The notes: generated by a model from the sequence alone, not told the origin. Shown: positions 1 through 8,006, counted from the stretch's first letter. The stretch: 47,427 nucleotides of DNA from an uncultured Collinsella sp. (GCA_959600835.1 CAUGNQ010000010.1:1-47427), one strand, 5' to 3'. Numbers and translations: made by a program.

Positions 1-66
1 ACGTTTTGGCGGCAACGACGAAGCGCCCGCCCAACGGTCAAAAATCGCACGCAAGCGGCCTAGTCA

Positions 67-164
67 TTGGGGACGTTCTTAAATGACCAGTCGTTGGGGA
101 CACTCTTGAACAGGCAACAAACAAGGAATGTCCCCAGATGCCGGCAAATAAGGAGCGTCCCCAA
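67..164. repeat. Nested intergenic inverted repeat (GGGGAC family)
   Basis: Two nested imperfect inverted repeats are visible. The outer arms, TTGGGGACGTTCTT (67-80) and AAGGAGCGTCCCCAA (149-164 region), enclose the inner arms TTGGGGACACTCTTG (94-108) and CAAGGAATGTCCCC (122-135). A shorter relative with the same GTCCCC plus GCCGG-rich tail occurs at 40589-40616. No gene is seen in 1-288. I infer a dispersed, possibly REP-like, palindromic element; it could also be the eroded end of a transposable element. Confidence 0.6.
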
Positions 165-288
165 GTGCCGACGGCACGTTTACCGACAAATTACAGCCGC
201 CTGCCGAAAATATTGAACAATCCGTTCAAAAACACGAGCGAACACCGTCGCGTCTATACTAGAGCGCAGCAATAGAAAGGACCCCGCT

Positions 289-1872
289 TTGAGCATCACG
301 CCCCTCGATAGCATTCGCCGCGCCATCGCCCGCCGCAATGGCGTCGCCGACCCCGCCGTAGCGGGCAGCGGCACCGCAAGGGCCCAGGGCGGACGCATCG
401 AGAACGGCCTGTTCCCCGCCTCCCACACGGCCGAAGAGCTCGCGCGCATCCAGGAGCTGAGCCAGCGCAACGCCGGCGGCCCCGACAGCAGCCAGGCCAC
501 GCGCCGTCGCCGGCGCGAACGCGATCGGGAGCCCGGCCCCGTCCGCCGCATGGTCAACGCTTGGTGGAACCGTCTGCTCGGCGCCGTCTACGGCGGCGGC
601 TTCTCCATGCAGGAAGCGGAATACGAGGAGCACGCCACCAGTCGCGACTATCTTTGGAACACCCTCGGCACCGCCGTGTGGGGCTTGGCGTTTCCACTGC
701 TCACCATCGTGTCTACGCAGCTCGTGGGCGCCGAAGAAGCAGGCAAATTCTCCATCGCCTTTGTCACCGGCACGCTCATCATGATCGCGTGCAACTACGG
801 CGTGCGCAATTTCCAGGTCTCGGACATCGACGAAAAGACGTCCTTTGCCTCCTACCAGCTCAACCGCTGGCTTTGTGGAGCGCTCGCCCTAGGCTGCGGC
901 CTCATGTACAGCAGCGCCCGCGGCTATGACGCGCAGATGGCGACGATCGGCCTGGGCGTCTACCTGTATAAGGTCATCGACGGCGTCGCCGACGTGTACG
1001 AAGGTCGCCTGCAGCAGGCCGACAAACTCTACCTGGCTGGCATGAGCCAAACGCTACGCTCCGTCGGCGTCATCGCGGTCTTCAGCGTGGCGCTGTTCCT
1101 CACGCGCAGCATGCCCATCGCGGCCATGGCCATGGGCATCGCCGCGATCGCCTCGCTCGTGCTGGTCACCGCGCCGCTCGCCCTGCTCGAGACCGAAAAA
1201 TCGCGCCGCGTGAGCCTTCGCGAGGTCGGCCACCTGTTTGTCCAGTGCGCTCCACTCTTTGGTGCACTGTTCTTGTTCAACCTTATCGAGAGCATGCCCA
1301 AGTTTGTGATGGAAGGCACACTGGCATACAAATATCAGCTGTACTTTAATGCCCTGTTCTTTCCGGCGCAGTCTATTTTGCTGAGCATTGGATTTATCTA
1401 TAAACCGCAGCTCCTGCGCTTGTCGAGCATTTGGGCTAATCCTCGCAAGCGTCGTCGCTTTGACCTGATTATTGTTGCCGTTATGGCGCCGATCGTGGTC
1501 ATCACCGGCATGTGCGCCGCATTTATGGCAGGTCCCGGTATTTCCCTCATGAGCTTTATGTACGGCCTCAGCTTTGAACGCTACCGTACGCTGGCGCTGC
1601 TGATGGTCGTCGCCGGCGGCGTCACCGCGGCCATCGACTTTATCTACGCCATCAACACGGTGCTGCGCCACGCTGGAGACGTCACCAAGATCTACCTGAT
1701 CTGCTTCGCCGTAAGCGTGGTGCTGCCGGTGATCCTGATTAAGCTGCTGGGTCTGATGGGCGCCGTCGTGAGTTACCTAGCCATCATGGCCCTACTGCTG
1801 GTACTGTTGATTATCGAGTACGCCCACATCCGCCAACGCATAGAACGAGCCCGCAACCCATACGGCGCCTAA
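289..1872 (+). CDS. MOP-superfamily flippase-like membrane protein
   Basis: A 527-residue polytopic membrane protein. Residues 1 to about 115 are hydrophilic and Arg/Ala-rich, an unusually long cytoplasmic N-terminal extension. Hydrophobic segments follow from about residue 125 (WGLAFPLLTIVSTQLVG) to the C-terminus, in the alternating pattern of Wzx/MATE-type exporters. The likely role is export of a lipid-linked glycan or another envelope precursor, but the substrate cannot be read from the sequence. Translation starts at TTG 289, with GAAAGG eight bases upstream; no ATG fits better. The gene stands alone: there is nothing upstream in the window, and a convergent gene lies downstream beyond a repeat element. 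No glycosyltransferase neighbours support a polysaccharide cluster, so the assignment is by fold only. Confidence 0.6.
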   Translation: MSITPLDSIRRAIARRNGVADPAVAGSGTARAQGGRIENGLFPASHTAEELARIQELSQRNAGGPDSSQATRRRRRERDREPGPVRRMVNAWWNRLLGAVYGGGFSMQEAEYEEHATSRDYLWNTLGTAVWGLAFPLLTIVSTQLVGAEEAGKFSIAFVTGTLIMIACNYGVRNFQVSDIDEKTSFASYQLNRWLCGALALGCGLMYSSARGYDAQMATIGLGVYLYKVIDGVADVYEGRLQQADKLYLAGMSQTLRSVGVIAVFSVALFLTRSMPIAAMAMGIAAIASLVLVTAPLALLETEKSRRVSLREVGHLFVQCAPLFGALFLFNLIESMPKFVMEGTLAYKYQLYFNALFFPAQSILLSIGFIYKPQLLRLSSIWANPRKRRRFDLIIVAVMAPIVVITGMCAAFMAGPGISLMSFMYGLSFERYRTLALLMVVAGGVTAAIDFIYAINTVLRHAGDVTKIYLICFAVSVVLPVILIKLLGLMGAVVSYLAIMALLLVLLIIEYAHIRQRIERARNPYGA

Positions 1873-1952
1873 TTAGCTGCCCCCGGAACCGGAATTTGCG
1901 ATGGAATCACCCCGGCTGCAGTCTTGTTGCGGACAATATGCATCATGCAAAA

Positions 1953-2075
1953 CTAAGTGAGTAGACTTTTACCGAATCCCCAACCACACCGACAAAGCAC
2001 AAGTCTGCGACCTGCGGTTTTATTGAGGCAAATATGTTGGGTGCTCGGCATTTCCAAAAAAGTCTACTCACTTAG
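1953..2075. repeat. 123-bp element with 18-bp perfect terminal inverted repeats, copy 1
   Basis: The ends are CTAAGTGAGTAGACTTTT and its exact reverse complement. The interior shares CAAAGCACAAGTCTG, GACCTGCGG and TTTCCAAAA with the second copy at 5044-5167. Similarity runs about 12 bases past the right end (CCAGTGGGCAGCC against CCAGCGGGTGGCC). The element lies between convergent genes. No ORF is inside it. The arms differ between copies at one position and the partner base differs with it, so base-pairing is kept. Confidence 0.85.
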
Positions 2076-2088
2076 CCAGTGGGCAGCC

Positions 2089-2125
2089 AAATGATTATTT
2101 AATCCCCGTCCCAGAAAAATCATTT
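2089..2125. terminator. Possible bidirectional terminator hairpin
   Basis: AAATGATT and AATCATTT face each other across a short loop with T-rich and A-rich sides. The hairpin lies between the 3' ends of two convergent genes, so it may stop transcription from both. It is AU-rich and therefore weak; this is only a candidate. Confidence 0.35.
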
Positions 2126-2186
2126 GATGGGCAGAAGGGCAAGTAGTCAAAAAGGCTCCGTCCCAAATTAGCTACCCCTTGCGCCA

Positions 2187-3026
2187 TCATTCTCCAGGAT
2201 TGATATTCGCGTAGAACTCAGCCCCATCATCCAGCCGCAGGATACCTACGCGGCCAAACTCCGACCCAGTGGCGGCGGCGCAGTCGATGTCGATGCGATC
2301 GGGCACACCGGCGGTATCCTCGCCGCCCAGGCGTACAATCCGCCCGCGACCCGACTCCTCATCGAGCCCCGCCAGGCCGCCCACCTCGCAATAACGTCCG
2401 AGCGACACCGTGGGCGTGTGGCCGCTCACCACGACCGGGCCCTTGCCGTCGGCAGAAAGCAACCCTGTCGGCACATCCCAATAGCCGTGACGAATCCACA
2501 GCAGGTCATCGGACGACTGCACCGCGAGCATTTGCTGCAGCAGCTCGCAATCGGCACCCACCGCTCCGACGCCATCGGCACAATCGACGCCATGCTCAAG
2601 CAAAAACGCGCGCGCCGCCTTTATCTCGATTCCAGCATGTACCAGCAGATACGGGCGCTCCTCGGTCTCGACCACCGCGTAGAGCGGCAGCGCGGCCATC
2701 CATCGCACGAGCTCCTCGTATGCCTCAAATTCCATGTCGTTGAGCTGCTGACGGGTAGTCCAACCGCCGTTGATATCCCAGGTCTCGGCATCGAGCGGAT
2801 CCTGGCCAATGATGGCGTCGAGCATGATCTGCTCGTGATTGCCCTTGAGCACGCGAGCGTTGGGTAGCGAGCGCACGAGCTTAATAACGCCAACCGGATC
2901 GGGCCCGCGATCGATCATGTCGCCCAGCACGTACAGCGTATCGTCGGACGTCAGCGAAATCTTGGACAGGGCCTCGTCAAGCGCACGCACGTGCCCGTGA
3001 GCATCGGATGTCACATAGATCGCCAT
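2187..3026 (-). CDS. Calcineurin-like metallophosphoesterase (PrpA/ApaH type)
   Basis: A 279-residue soluble protein with the full set of metallophosphoesterase signatures in order: SDAHG near residue 8, GDMIDRGPD near 35, GNHE near 62, VHAG near 129 and SGHTP near 200. These supply the Asp, His and Asn ligands of the two-metal centre. The family includes Ser/Thr protein phosphatases and diadenosine-tetraphosphate hydrolases; the sequence does not decide between them. The start is an ATG with an AGAGAGG-like ribosome site. It is a single-gene unit, divergent from the antiporter at 3352. Confidence 0.88.
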   Translation of the reverse strand: MAIYVTSDAHGHVRALDEALSKISLTSDDTLYVLGDMIDRGPDPVGVIKLVRSLPNARVLKGNHEQIMLDAIIGQDPLDAETWDINGGWTTRQQLNDMEFEAYEELVRWMAALPLYAVVETEERPYLLVHAGIEIKAARAFLLEHGVDCADGVGAVGADCELLQQMLAVQSSDDLLWIRHGYWDVPTGLLSADGKGPVVVSGHTPTVSLGRYCEVGGLAGLDEESGRGRIVRLGGEDTAGVPDRIDIDCAAATGSEFGRVGILRLDDGAEFYANINPGE

Positions 3027-3351
3027 GGAACGCCTCTCTTTACATTGCGACCGAAGCCCGGAGCCGCAACTAAAACTTCAAGTTGAACTTAAACGTTACC
3101 CATTGTACTCCGTTGCAATAAAGCTGGAAAGGGTTGCATACCGTCAACGGTCGCCAGCGCACGCCTGCCAACCCGCGCCGCCCACGCCACGCCGTCTGGC
3201 CCAGCGCCCCGACCAGCGACGCTCGCATCGCAGCCTCGTGTCGAAAATGCGCACGCCCGCAATCCGCCCCCATAAACCCACCATCTTTGGGTACAAATAA
3301 CCGCAGACAACTGACCGTGCCACGCAAACCACCCAGGAGCGGACACCATCC
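3027..3351. other. Divergent intergenic region, no clear element
   Basis: 325 bases between two divergent genes, so both promoters should lie here. I see a small dyad-like stretch (AACTTCAAGTT, about 3075-3085) and an AGGAG ahead of the antiporter start, but no convincing -35/-10 pair and no small gene. Confidence 0.4.
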
Positions 3352-4953
3352 ATGAACCAGATACTTCTCTTTATCGGGCTCGTCATTATTCTGTGCCTGA
3401 CCATCAAACCCGTCGGCAAAAAGCTCCCCTTCCCCACCCTGCTCATCTTTATCGCGCTCGGCATGCTGCTGGGCGTCAACGGCCCGGCGCACATCGACTT
3501 TAGCGACTATGCACTTACCGAAACCGTCTGCAGCACGGCGCTGCTGTTCATCATGTTCTACGGCGGTTTTAACACTAACATCGACCGTGCCAAACCCGTC
3601 GCCGTGCCCGCGGTGCTACTGAGCACGCTCGGCGTCGTCATCACTGCTGGCATCACCGGCGTGTTCGCCCACTTTGTGCTGGGCTTCGACTGGATCGGCG
3701 GCCTGCTGTTGGGATCGGTCGTGGCATCCACCGACGCGGCCAGCGTCTTTAGCGTGCTGCGCGAGCACAGCCTGTCGCTGAGAGGTGGCACCGATTCGCT
3801 GCTCGAGGTCGAATCGGGCTCCAACGACCCCGTCGCCTACATGCTCACCGCCGTGCTCGCCACACTCGCGGCCGGCGGCGACATTAACATCCCCGTGCTG
3901 CTGGCCAAGCAGATCATCCTAGGCGTGGGGCTGGGCCTTGCCATCGGTTGGACATCCAGCCGCCTGATTGAACGCGCACACGCAACGGCCGAGGGCGCGC
4001 AGACTATCTTTTTGTTCGCCGTGGCGATCATCGCCTATGCGCTGCCGAGCTACCTGGGTGGCAACGGCTTTTTGGCCGTGTACCTGGCCGGCATTGTGCT
4101 GGGCGCCAGCGACATCACCGGCAAGGTCGAGATGGCGCACTTCTTCGACACCCTCACCGAGATGGCCGAGATGACCATTTTCTTTTTGCTCGGCCTGCTC
4201 GTGACGCCCGCCCGCCTGCCGCAAATGCTGCTGCCGGGCCTGGCGCTCATGGCGTTTATGCTCTTTGCGAGCCGCCCCATCGCCGTCGGTCTGCTGCTGG
4301 CGCCCTTTAAGACGAGCCCTCGCCAGGTTGCGCTCGTAAGCTGGGCGGGCTTGCGCGGCGCGGCTTCGGTCGTCTTTAGCCTCTTTGCTGTGGTGGCCGG
4401 CGTTCCCGGCGGACACGACCTATTTGACCTGGTGTTTGTGATTGCCGTATCGAGCATTGTGGTGCAGGGTTCGCTACTGCCGGCGGTGGCGAAGAAACTC
4501 GATATGATCGATGCGGCCGGCGACGTGCGCCGCACCTTTAACGACTACCGCGACGAGGACGGCATGTCGTTTGTAAAGCTCAAGGTGGGCGCTGGCCATC
4601 CGTTTGCCGGGCGCTCGCTCGCCGATATTGGCAGCGCGACGGACATGCTCGTGGTCTTGGTGCTGCGCGACGGGGCGCACCCGGTACTGCCCAACGGCGA
4701 TACCGTCATCGAGGAAGGCGACCTTCTGGTGATGGCAGCCCCAACGTTCGAAGAGCGTGCCGAGGTTACGCTGCGCGAGGTCACCGTGACGCCCCACGGT
4801 CGCCTGGCCGGTCAGCGCCTGCGCGACGTGCCGCAGGGCAAGCACCCGTTTATCGTGGTGATGCTCAAGCGCGAAGGCCAAACGATCATCCCCGACGGCG
4901 ACACACTAATATACGCCGGCGACGAAGCCGTCATCGCCACGCTGGCGTCGTAG
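3352..4953 (+). CDS. CPA-family cation/proton antiporter with RCK (TrkA-C) domain
   Basis: 533 residues. About 390 N-terminal residues form the membrane domain, with some 12 hydrophobic segments. It contains STDAASV near residue 125 and ESGSNDP near residue 148, the ion-binding core of K+/Na+:H+ antiporters of the NhaP2/CvrA type. From about residue 400 the chain is soluble, with two TrkA-C-like halves (FAGRSLADIGSATDMLVVLV, then LAGQRLRDVPQGKHPFIVVML). Each half ends in a GD motif, as in regulatory RCK_C domains that bind ligands and gate transport. The likely role is potassium or sodium efflux for pH and osmotic control. Single gene; copy 2 of the 123-bp element follows it. Confidence 0.87.
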   Translation: MNQILLFIGLVIILCLTIKPVGKKLPFPTLLIFIALGMLLGVNGPAHIDFSDYALTETVCSTALLFIMFYGGFNTNIDRAKPVAVPAVLLSTLGVVITAGITGVFAHFVLGFDWIGGLLLGSVVASTDAASVFSVLREHSLSLRGGTDSLLEVESGSNDPVAYMLTAVLATLAAGGDINIPVLLAKQIILGVGLGLAIGWTSSRLIERAHATAEGAQTIFLFAVAIIAYALPSYLGGNGFLAVYLAGIVLGASDITGKVEMAHFFDTLTEMAEMTIFFLLGLLVTPARLPQMLLPGLALMAFMLFASRPIAVGLLLAPFKTSPRQVALVSWAGLRGAASVVFSLFAVVAGVPGGHDLFDLVFVIAVSSIVVQGSLLPAVAKKLDMIDAAGDVRRTFNDYRDEDGMSFVKLKVGAGHPFAGRSLADIGSATDMLVVLVLRDGAHPVLPNGDTVIEEGDLLVMAAPTFEERAEVTLREVTVTPHGRLAGQRLRDVPQGKHPFIVVMLKREGQTIIPDGDTLIYAGDEAVIATLAS

Positions 4954-5043
4954 CGGCCAGGGACAGCCGTCCCGTATTGGCTACATTTGAGCATCAATCG
5001 CCCCGACAGGGGTCTCGTTGAGGACAGTTAGTGTCTCTCGAGA

Positions 5044-5167
5044 CTAAGTGAGTAGGCTTTTGTCGAATCGCCGACTACGTCACCAAAGCACAAGTCTGTG
5101 ACCTGCGGGTTTGTTGAAGAAAAGACTTCGGGTGCTCAGCATTTCCAAAAAAAGCCTACTCACTTAG
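5044..5167. repeat. 124-bp element with 18-bp perfect terminal inverted repeats, copy 2
   Basis: The ends are CTAAGTGAGTAGGCTTTT and its exact reverse complement. Compared with copy 1 (1953-2075), A has become G in the left arm and the facing T has become C in the right arm, so the stem is still perfect. It lies downstream of the antiporter gene. No ORF is inside it. Confidence 0.85.
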
Positions 5168-5274
5168 CCAGCGGGTGGCCATAATAGAACCGCCGCGACG
5201 TCGTTGGACTCCGTTACGACGGTTTATCATGCATTTTCGCACAGCCGTGGGCACAAACACCCCGTCGCCCCATA

Positions 5275-5299
5275 TGACAAAGGGGCAGTCCCTTTGTCA
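5275..5299. repeat. 25-bp palindrome (TGACAAAGGG family)
   Basis: TGACAAAGGG and CCCTTTGTCA flank a 5-base GCAGT loop. The core (CAAAGG...CCTTTG) is shared with the 35-bp palindromes at 30547 and 43336, so it is probably a member of the same dispersed family. It has no T-tract, so it is not an obvious terminator. Confidence 0.6.
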
Positions 5300-5370
5300 C
5301 ATTAAATAGAACTTCAGCAAGAAGCTGAGGAAAAAGAAGGCCGAATGAGCCACCGCTCGCATCGCAACCA

Positions 5371-5443
5371 TGGTATAAATGGATTGCGCTCCTTTATGGA
5401 GGGCAGTCAAGGGCCGGGGGATCCCCCCGGCATTTTTGTTTTT
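5371..5443 (+). ncRNA. DUF3800-linked structured RNA, unit 1 (stand-alone)
   Basis: The unit begins with TATAAA (5374-5379). Then come a small hairpin (CTCC, loop TTTAT, GGAG), the conserved string GGGCAGTCAAGG and a strong terminator (GCCGGGGG, short loop, CCCCCGGC, 5413-5431) followed by TTTTTG. It matches unit 2 (5495-5567) and unit 3 (6278-6350, opposite strand) in order and spacing. The first hairpin has a different sequence in each copy yet always pairs. GATTGC before the hairpin can pair with GCAGTC after it, so a pseudoknot is possible. I infer a small RNA belonging to the DUF3800 gene. TATAAA may be its -10, but no good -35 is seen. Confidence 0.65.
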
Positions 5444-5494
5444 AGGTCAACAGGAAATCGAGCGAAATGTCTCGTGTAGACCCGACATGCGGTT

Positions 5495-5567
5495 TCTGTT
5501 ATAAAGATGTCGGTACCCTCGAATAGAGGGGCCTCCAAGAGCCGGGGTCTTACCTCCGGCATTTTTT
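5495..5567 (+). ncRNA. DUF3800-linked structured RNA, unit 2 (stand-alone)
   Basis: Same layout as unit 1: TATAAA (5500-5505), hairpin CCCTC-GAATA-GAGGG, conserved GGGGCCTCCAAGAG, then a terminator (GCCGGGGT...CCTCCGGC, 5541-5560) and TTTTTT. TAGACC at 5477-5482 lies 17 bases before TATAAA and could be its -35. The unit points at the 3' end of the DUF3800 gene, so transcripts would converge. It ends 22 bases before that gene's stop. Confidence 0.65.
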
Positions 5568-5588
5568 ATGCAATACGAGGCCTGTCCA

Positions 5589-6263
5589 TTAGACGACAGC
5601 CTTCTTTCTTATTTCTTTTAGTAAGCCTTTTTTAAACGCAGTACTACCACCAAAAAACTTCTGGTCAGTATTAGTCTGCTTATTCGCCTGATATTTCAGA
5701 CTCGTGAACTCAATGGTACAGATATAGTCCGCAGCCTGAGCCAAATAGTAATCCGATGAAGTTGTTGGCTTATAGATAACTGCATTTTTAGCCAAAGCGT
5801 AATCGATTGCCTTGTGAAGCGCACTCGAAACCGAACCCTGTCCTCCGTCGTAGTAAATCTTCACAGCATCAAACTGCTGAAACCAACTCAAATTATCGAA
5901 TATGAAATCGATGATTTCACGCCGCATCGCATCAGCGATCTGTTTGAGAGTTCGATACCGATGCGTCTTGAATACAAACACCTTGTACGAGATGGGCAAA
6001 TGTCGAAACATAACTCGAAATAGTGAAAACAGCCTTTTTCTCTCACAGATGTCCAAGTCTTTGAACTGATCTTCTCCATTCATGAGAGGAGAAGCATGGA
6101 ACGGAAGGAGCGGCAATCCGCTATCGGCTACCGCCCTTTCATATTTCTCTATTCCCTCAGCGATGGGAATATTTTGTTCATGAAAAACAAAGGCAACAAG
6201 ATAGTATTTTTCACGAAGATCATCGCTTCCAGATTCATCAATAAAGATACTCAGCTCTCGCAT
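5589..6263 (-). CDS. DUF3800 protein, putative RNase H-like nuclease/toxin
   Basis: 224 residues. It opens with FIDESG (Asp9), has a conserved-looking FHASPL (His56), YYDGGQ (Asp139) and QAADY (Asp179). The spaced aspartates fit the DUF3800 family, which is thought to have an RNase H-like fold; activity here is inferred. ATG 6263 is preferred over the upstream TTG because AAGGA lies six bases ahead of it. The gene is AT-richer than its neighbours, a sign of transfer. Its leader (6278-6350) is a structured RNA whose terminator ends only a few bases before the ribosome site, so expression should need read-through, as with toxN behind toxI. Two further RNA units lie beyond its 3' end. It follows the BREX operon on the same strand but has its own promoter. 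Confidence 0.82.
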   Translation of the reverse strand: MRELSIFIDESGSDDLREKYYLVAFVFHEQNIPIAEGIEKYERAVADSGLPLLPFHASPLMNGEDQFKDLDICERKRLFSLFRVMFRHLPISYKVFVFKTHRYRTLKQIADAMRREIIDFIFDNLSWFQQFDAVKIYYDGGQGSVSSALHKAIDYALAKNAVIYKPTTSSDYYLAQAADYICTIEFTSLKYQANKQTNTDQKFFGGSTAFKKGLLKEIRKKAVV

Positions 6264-6277
6264 GGGCAATCCTTAAT

Positions 6278-6350
6278 AAAAAAGCCGGGGAAAACGTCCC
6301 CGGCACTTGGAAGCCCTCTCTTAAGAGATGACCACCTAATTTATACCATG
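6278..6350 (-). ncRNA. DUF3800-linked structured RNA, unit 3 (leader of the gene)
   Basis: On the minus strand: GGTATAAA (about 6347-6340), hairpin TCTC-TTAA-GAGA (6328-6317), conserved GGGCTTCCAAG, then a terminator (GCCGGGG...CCCCGGC, 6304-6284) and a T6 run (6283-6278). AAGGA and the ATG of the DUF3800 gene follow at once. The small hairpin differs from those of units 1 and 2 but keeps its pairing. I infer a combined leader/attenuator and, possibly, RNA antitoxin. Confidence 0.68.
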
Positions 6351-6374
6351 AAGTTGGGCGTATATTCAAGCATG

Positions 6375-6403
6375 AGTATAAAATACAAACATATGTTCGT
6401 CAA
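6375..6403 (-). promoter_or_regulatory. Sigma-70-type promoter for unit 3 and the DUF3800 gene
   Basis: On the minus strand TTGACG (6403-6398) is followed after 17 bases by TATACT (6380-6375). This predicts a start near 6368, upstream of RNA unit 3. A second possible start would use the TATAAA inside unit 3, with TTGAAT 18 bases ahead of it. Confidence 0.6.
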
Positions 6404-6418
6404 TAGCAAAGGTGGCCA

Positions 6419-6616
6419 TCATTCAGCGTCGTCATCGACGGCAAAGTCGCGGAGGTCGAGGCCTTCGCGTTCGGCTCGGGCTAGGAGCTCTTGAGGTGAC
6501 TCGTCCTCGATATCCATCACGTCGAGCATGGCGGCCGGAAAGCCCACGCCGGCTGCACTCCCCGCACGGTCGATCATACTCTCGCGCAGCTGGTCAACAT
6601 TAATGTCGATTTTCAT
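6419..6616 (-). CDS. Small acidic protein at the end of the BREX operon
   Basis: 65 residues (MKIDINVDQLRES... ending DDDAE), strongly acidic, with no membrane segment and no motif I recognise. It begins 25 bases after the stop of the 454-residue gene, with GGGGGTCACC-type purine-rich sequence ahead of ATG 6616, so it is probably the last gene of the same transcript. Function unknown; it could be a partner of the preceding protein. Confidence 0.55.
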   Translation of the reverse strand: MKIDINVDQLRESMIDRAGSAAGVGFPAAMLDVMDIEDESPQELLARAEREGLDLRDFAVDDDAE

Positions 6617-6641
6617 GGTGACCCCCTACCGGATCAGGCCC

Positions 6642-8006
6642 CTACTCAGCAGCGCCGAGCGCATTCACAGCGGCAACAAAAGCCGCAACCTGCTTGTCAT
6701 CCATCTGCGTGGCTAAACGCCCCACGGGCTCGTCGTAAGCAAACTGCACCTTATCGATAAAGCAATCCCAAGCACGCTCGTCCACACGCACGGCGGCCTC
6801 GCAGTACTGGCTGAGCTTTTTGAGTCCATACCAAAACGCATTCACATGGCGCGCAGGATCCTCATCCAGCACCCCATCGTAGCGCCGTCCGTTAAACTCA
6901 CGCATGCGCGCCACGGCAACCTCGAGCGAGTCGCCGCCGTCGGCCGAAGCCTCGTCCACAAGCTCGGGAATCGCAACCTCGCGCCGGACATTGTGCCTGG
7001 TAGCACCGTCGTACTCGCCCACCAACACGTCTTCGTCAAACCGATCATCGTAGTCGAAATAACTGCTACCCCGGCAAATCCCATGCAGCGAACCGGTGCC
7101 AAAGGCACGGAACAACCCGCCATCGGCAACAACGCACCTATAAGTCTCAAACGACTTCTTAACCTGAGAGAGCAACTCGGAAAGCTCTCCGGCATCGCAC
7201 CCCGTCTCGCACGCGACGCAAGCAGACTTCGGCAACGATACCGGCTCCACCGTGCTCCCTGCAACGCGGGCAGCGCGCTCGGCCCGATACGCTTGAGCTG
7301 CCAAGCGCGATCGCTGCGCAGCGCCACGCACATTCGCAAGCTCGCGCTCCAGCGCCACATCGCCAGTGACATCGCCAGCCACATCGTTCGCAAACCTGTC
7401 AGCACCCTGCGGGCCGGTCGCACTCAGCTCGGACTCAAACGTCGCCGTGATCATGCCGGCAAGGTCCGTTGCGTCGGCGGCACAACGCAGCTGCTCCAAC
7501 TGCGTGCACAGCAGATCGGCATCCAGGGGCACCGCATCCACAACGCACACGTCACTCAGACGCGCCGCGCCCTGCAGCACCAAAGCCCCCGCAGCATCGT
7601 ACGCCGCACGAACCCTGTCCGCCGTATTGGCACGCAGCTTTACCTCGATAAACGCAAGCGTCTGCTCCAAGTGGGCCAACAGCTCGGCCTTGTCCTCCAT
7701 ACGCAAAAAGGCAGCATAGCGCCGCTCCATCTGCAACGGGCCCACAACGCCTACCTGCTTGCGAGCGCGCGCAAGAGAATCAAATTCAACGCGGCTTACA
7801 TACCCGTCAACGGCCCGCACGGCAGACTCACGCGCAGCACGCTCGGCAGCCTCGACGCCCCCGATCACGGCCAGTAGCTCGCGGGAGCGCGCCTTGCGCA
7901 ATAACTCCCCGCGATCGTACTGCTCAAGCGCCGTCTGACGCTTGGCTACCGACTCAAAGCCAAAGAGCTCATCGAGCAGCTCGCCAACAGAACGTTCTTC
8001 CGCCAT
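6642..8006 (-). CDS. Unrecognised 454-residue protein linked to BREX
   Basis: I do not recognise this family. The first 250 residues are charged and Ala/Arg/Glu-rich, with long predicted helices (residues 40-130 and 215-250 look coiled-coil-like). A compact cysteine motif C263-x2-C266-x3-C270 could bind a metal. The C-terminal 170 residues look globular, with FDYDDRFDEDVLVGEYD near 320 and FWYGLKKLSQYCEAAV near 390. The gene starts 93 bases after the brxL stop on the same strand and precedes a small acidic gene, so it appears to be an operon passenger. It does not resemble the BREX genes I know (brxF, brxHI, brxD, pglW). It may be an accessory or regulatory component. Confidence 0.7.
   Translation of the reverse strand: MAEERSVGELLDELFGFESVAKRQTALEQYDRGELLRKARSRELLAVIGGVEAAERAARESAVRAVDGYVSRVEFDSLARARKQVGVVGPLQMERRYAAFLRMEDKAELLAHLEQTLAFIEVKLRANTADRVRAAYDAAGALVLQGAARLSDVCVVDAVPLDADLLCTQLEQLRCAADATDLAGMITATFESELSATGPQGADRFANDVAGDVTGDVALERELANVRGAAQRSRLAAQAYRAERAARVAGSTVEPVSLPKSACVACETGCDAGELSELLSQVKKSFETYRCVVADGGLFRAFGTGSLHGICRGSSYFDYDDRFDEDVLVGEYDGATRHNVRREVAIPELVDEASADGGDSLEVAVARMREFNGRRYDGVLDEDPARHVNAFWYGLKKLSQYCEAAVRVDERAWDCFIDKVQFAYDEPVGRLATQMDDKQVAAFVAAVNALGAAE

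Noticed and set aside
1953..2075. The 123-bp elements as ordinary terminators.
   Set aside because: The loop is about 87 bases and the arms are followed by no T-tract on either strand beyond the arm itself.
5371..5567. Tandem repeated units resembling a minimal CRISPR array.
   Set aside because: The units differ in sequence, contain terminators, lack equal-length spacers, and no cas gene is near.
5589..6263. Reading the DUF3800 locus as a standard ToxN/AbiQ system.
   Set aside because: The protein shows DUF3800 motifs, not the ToxN fold; only the RNA-terminator-gene arrangement is shared.
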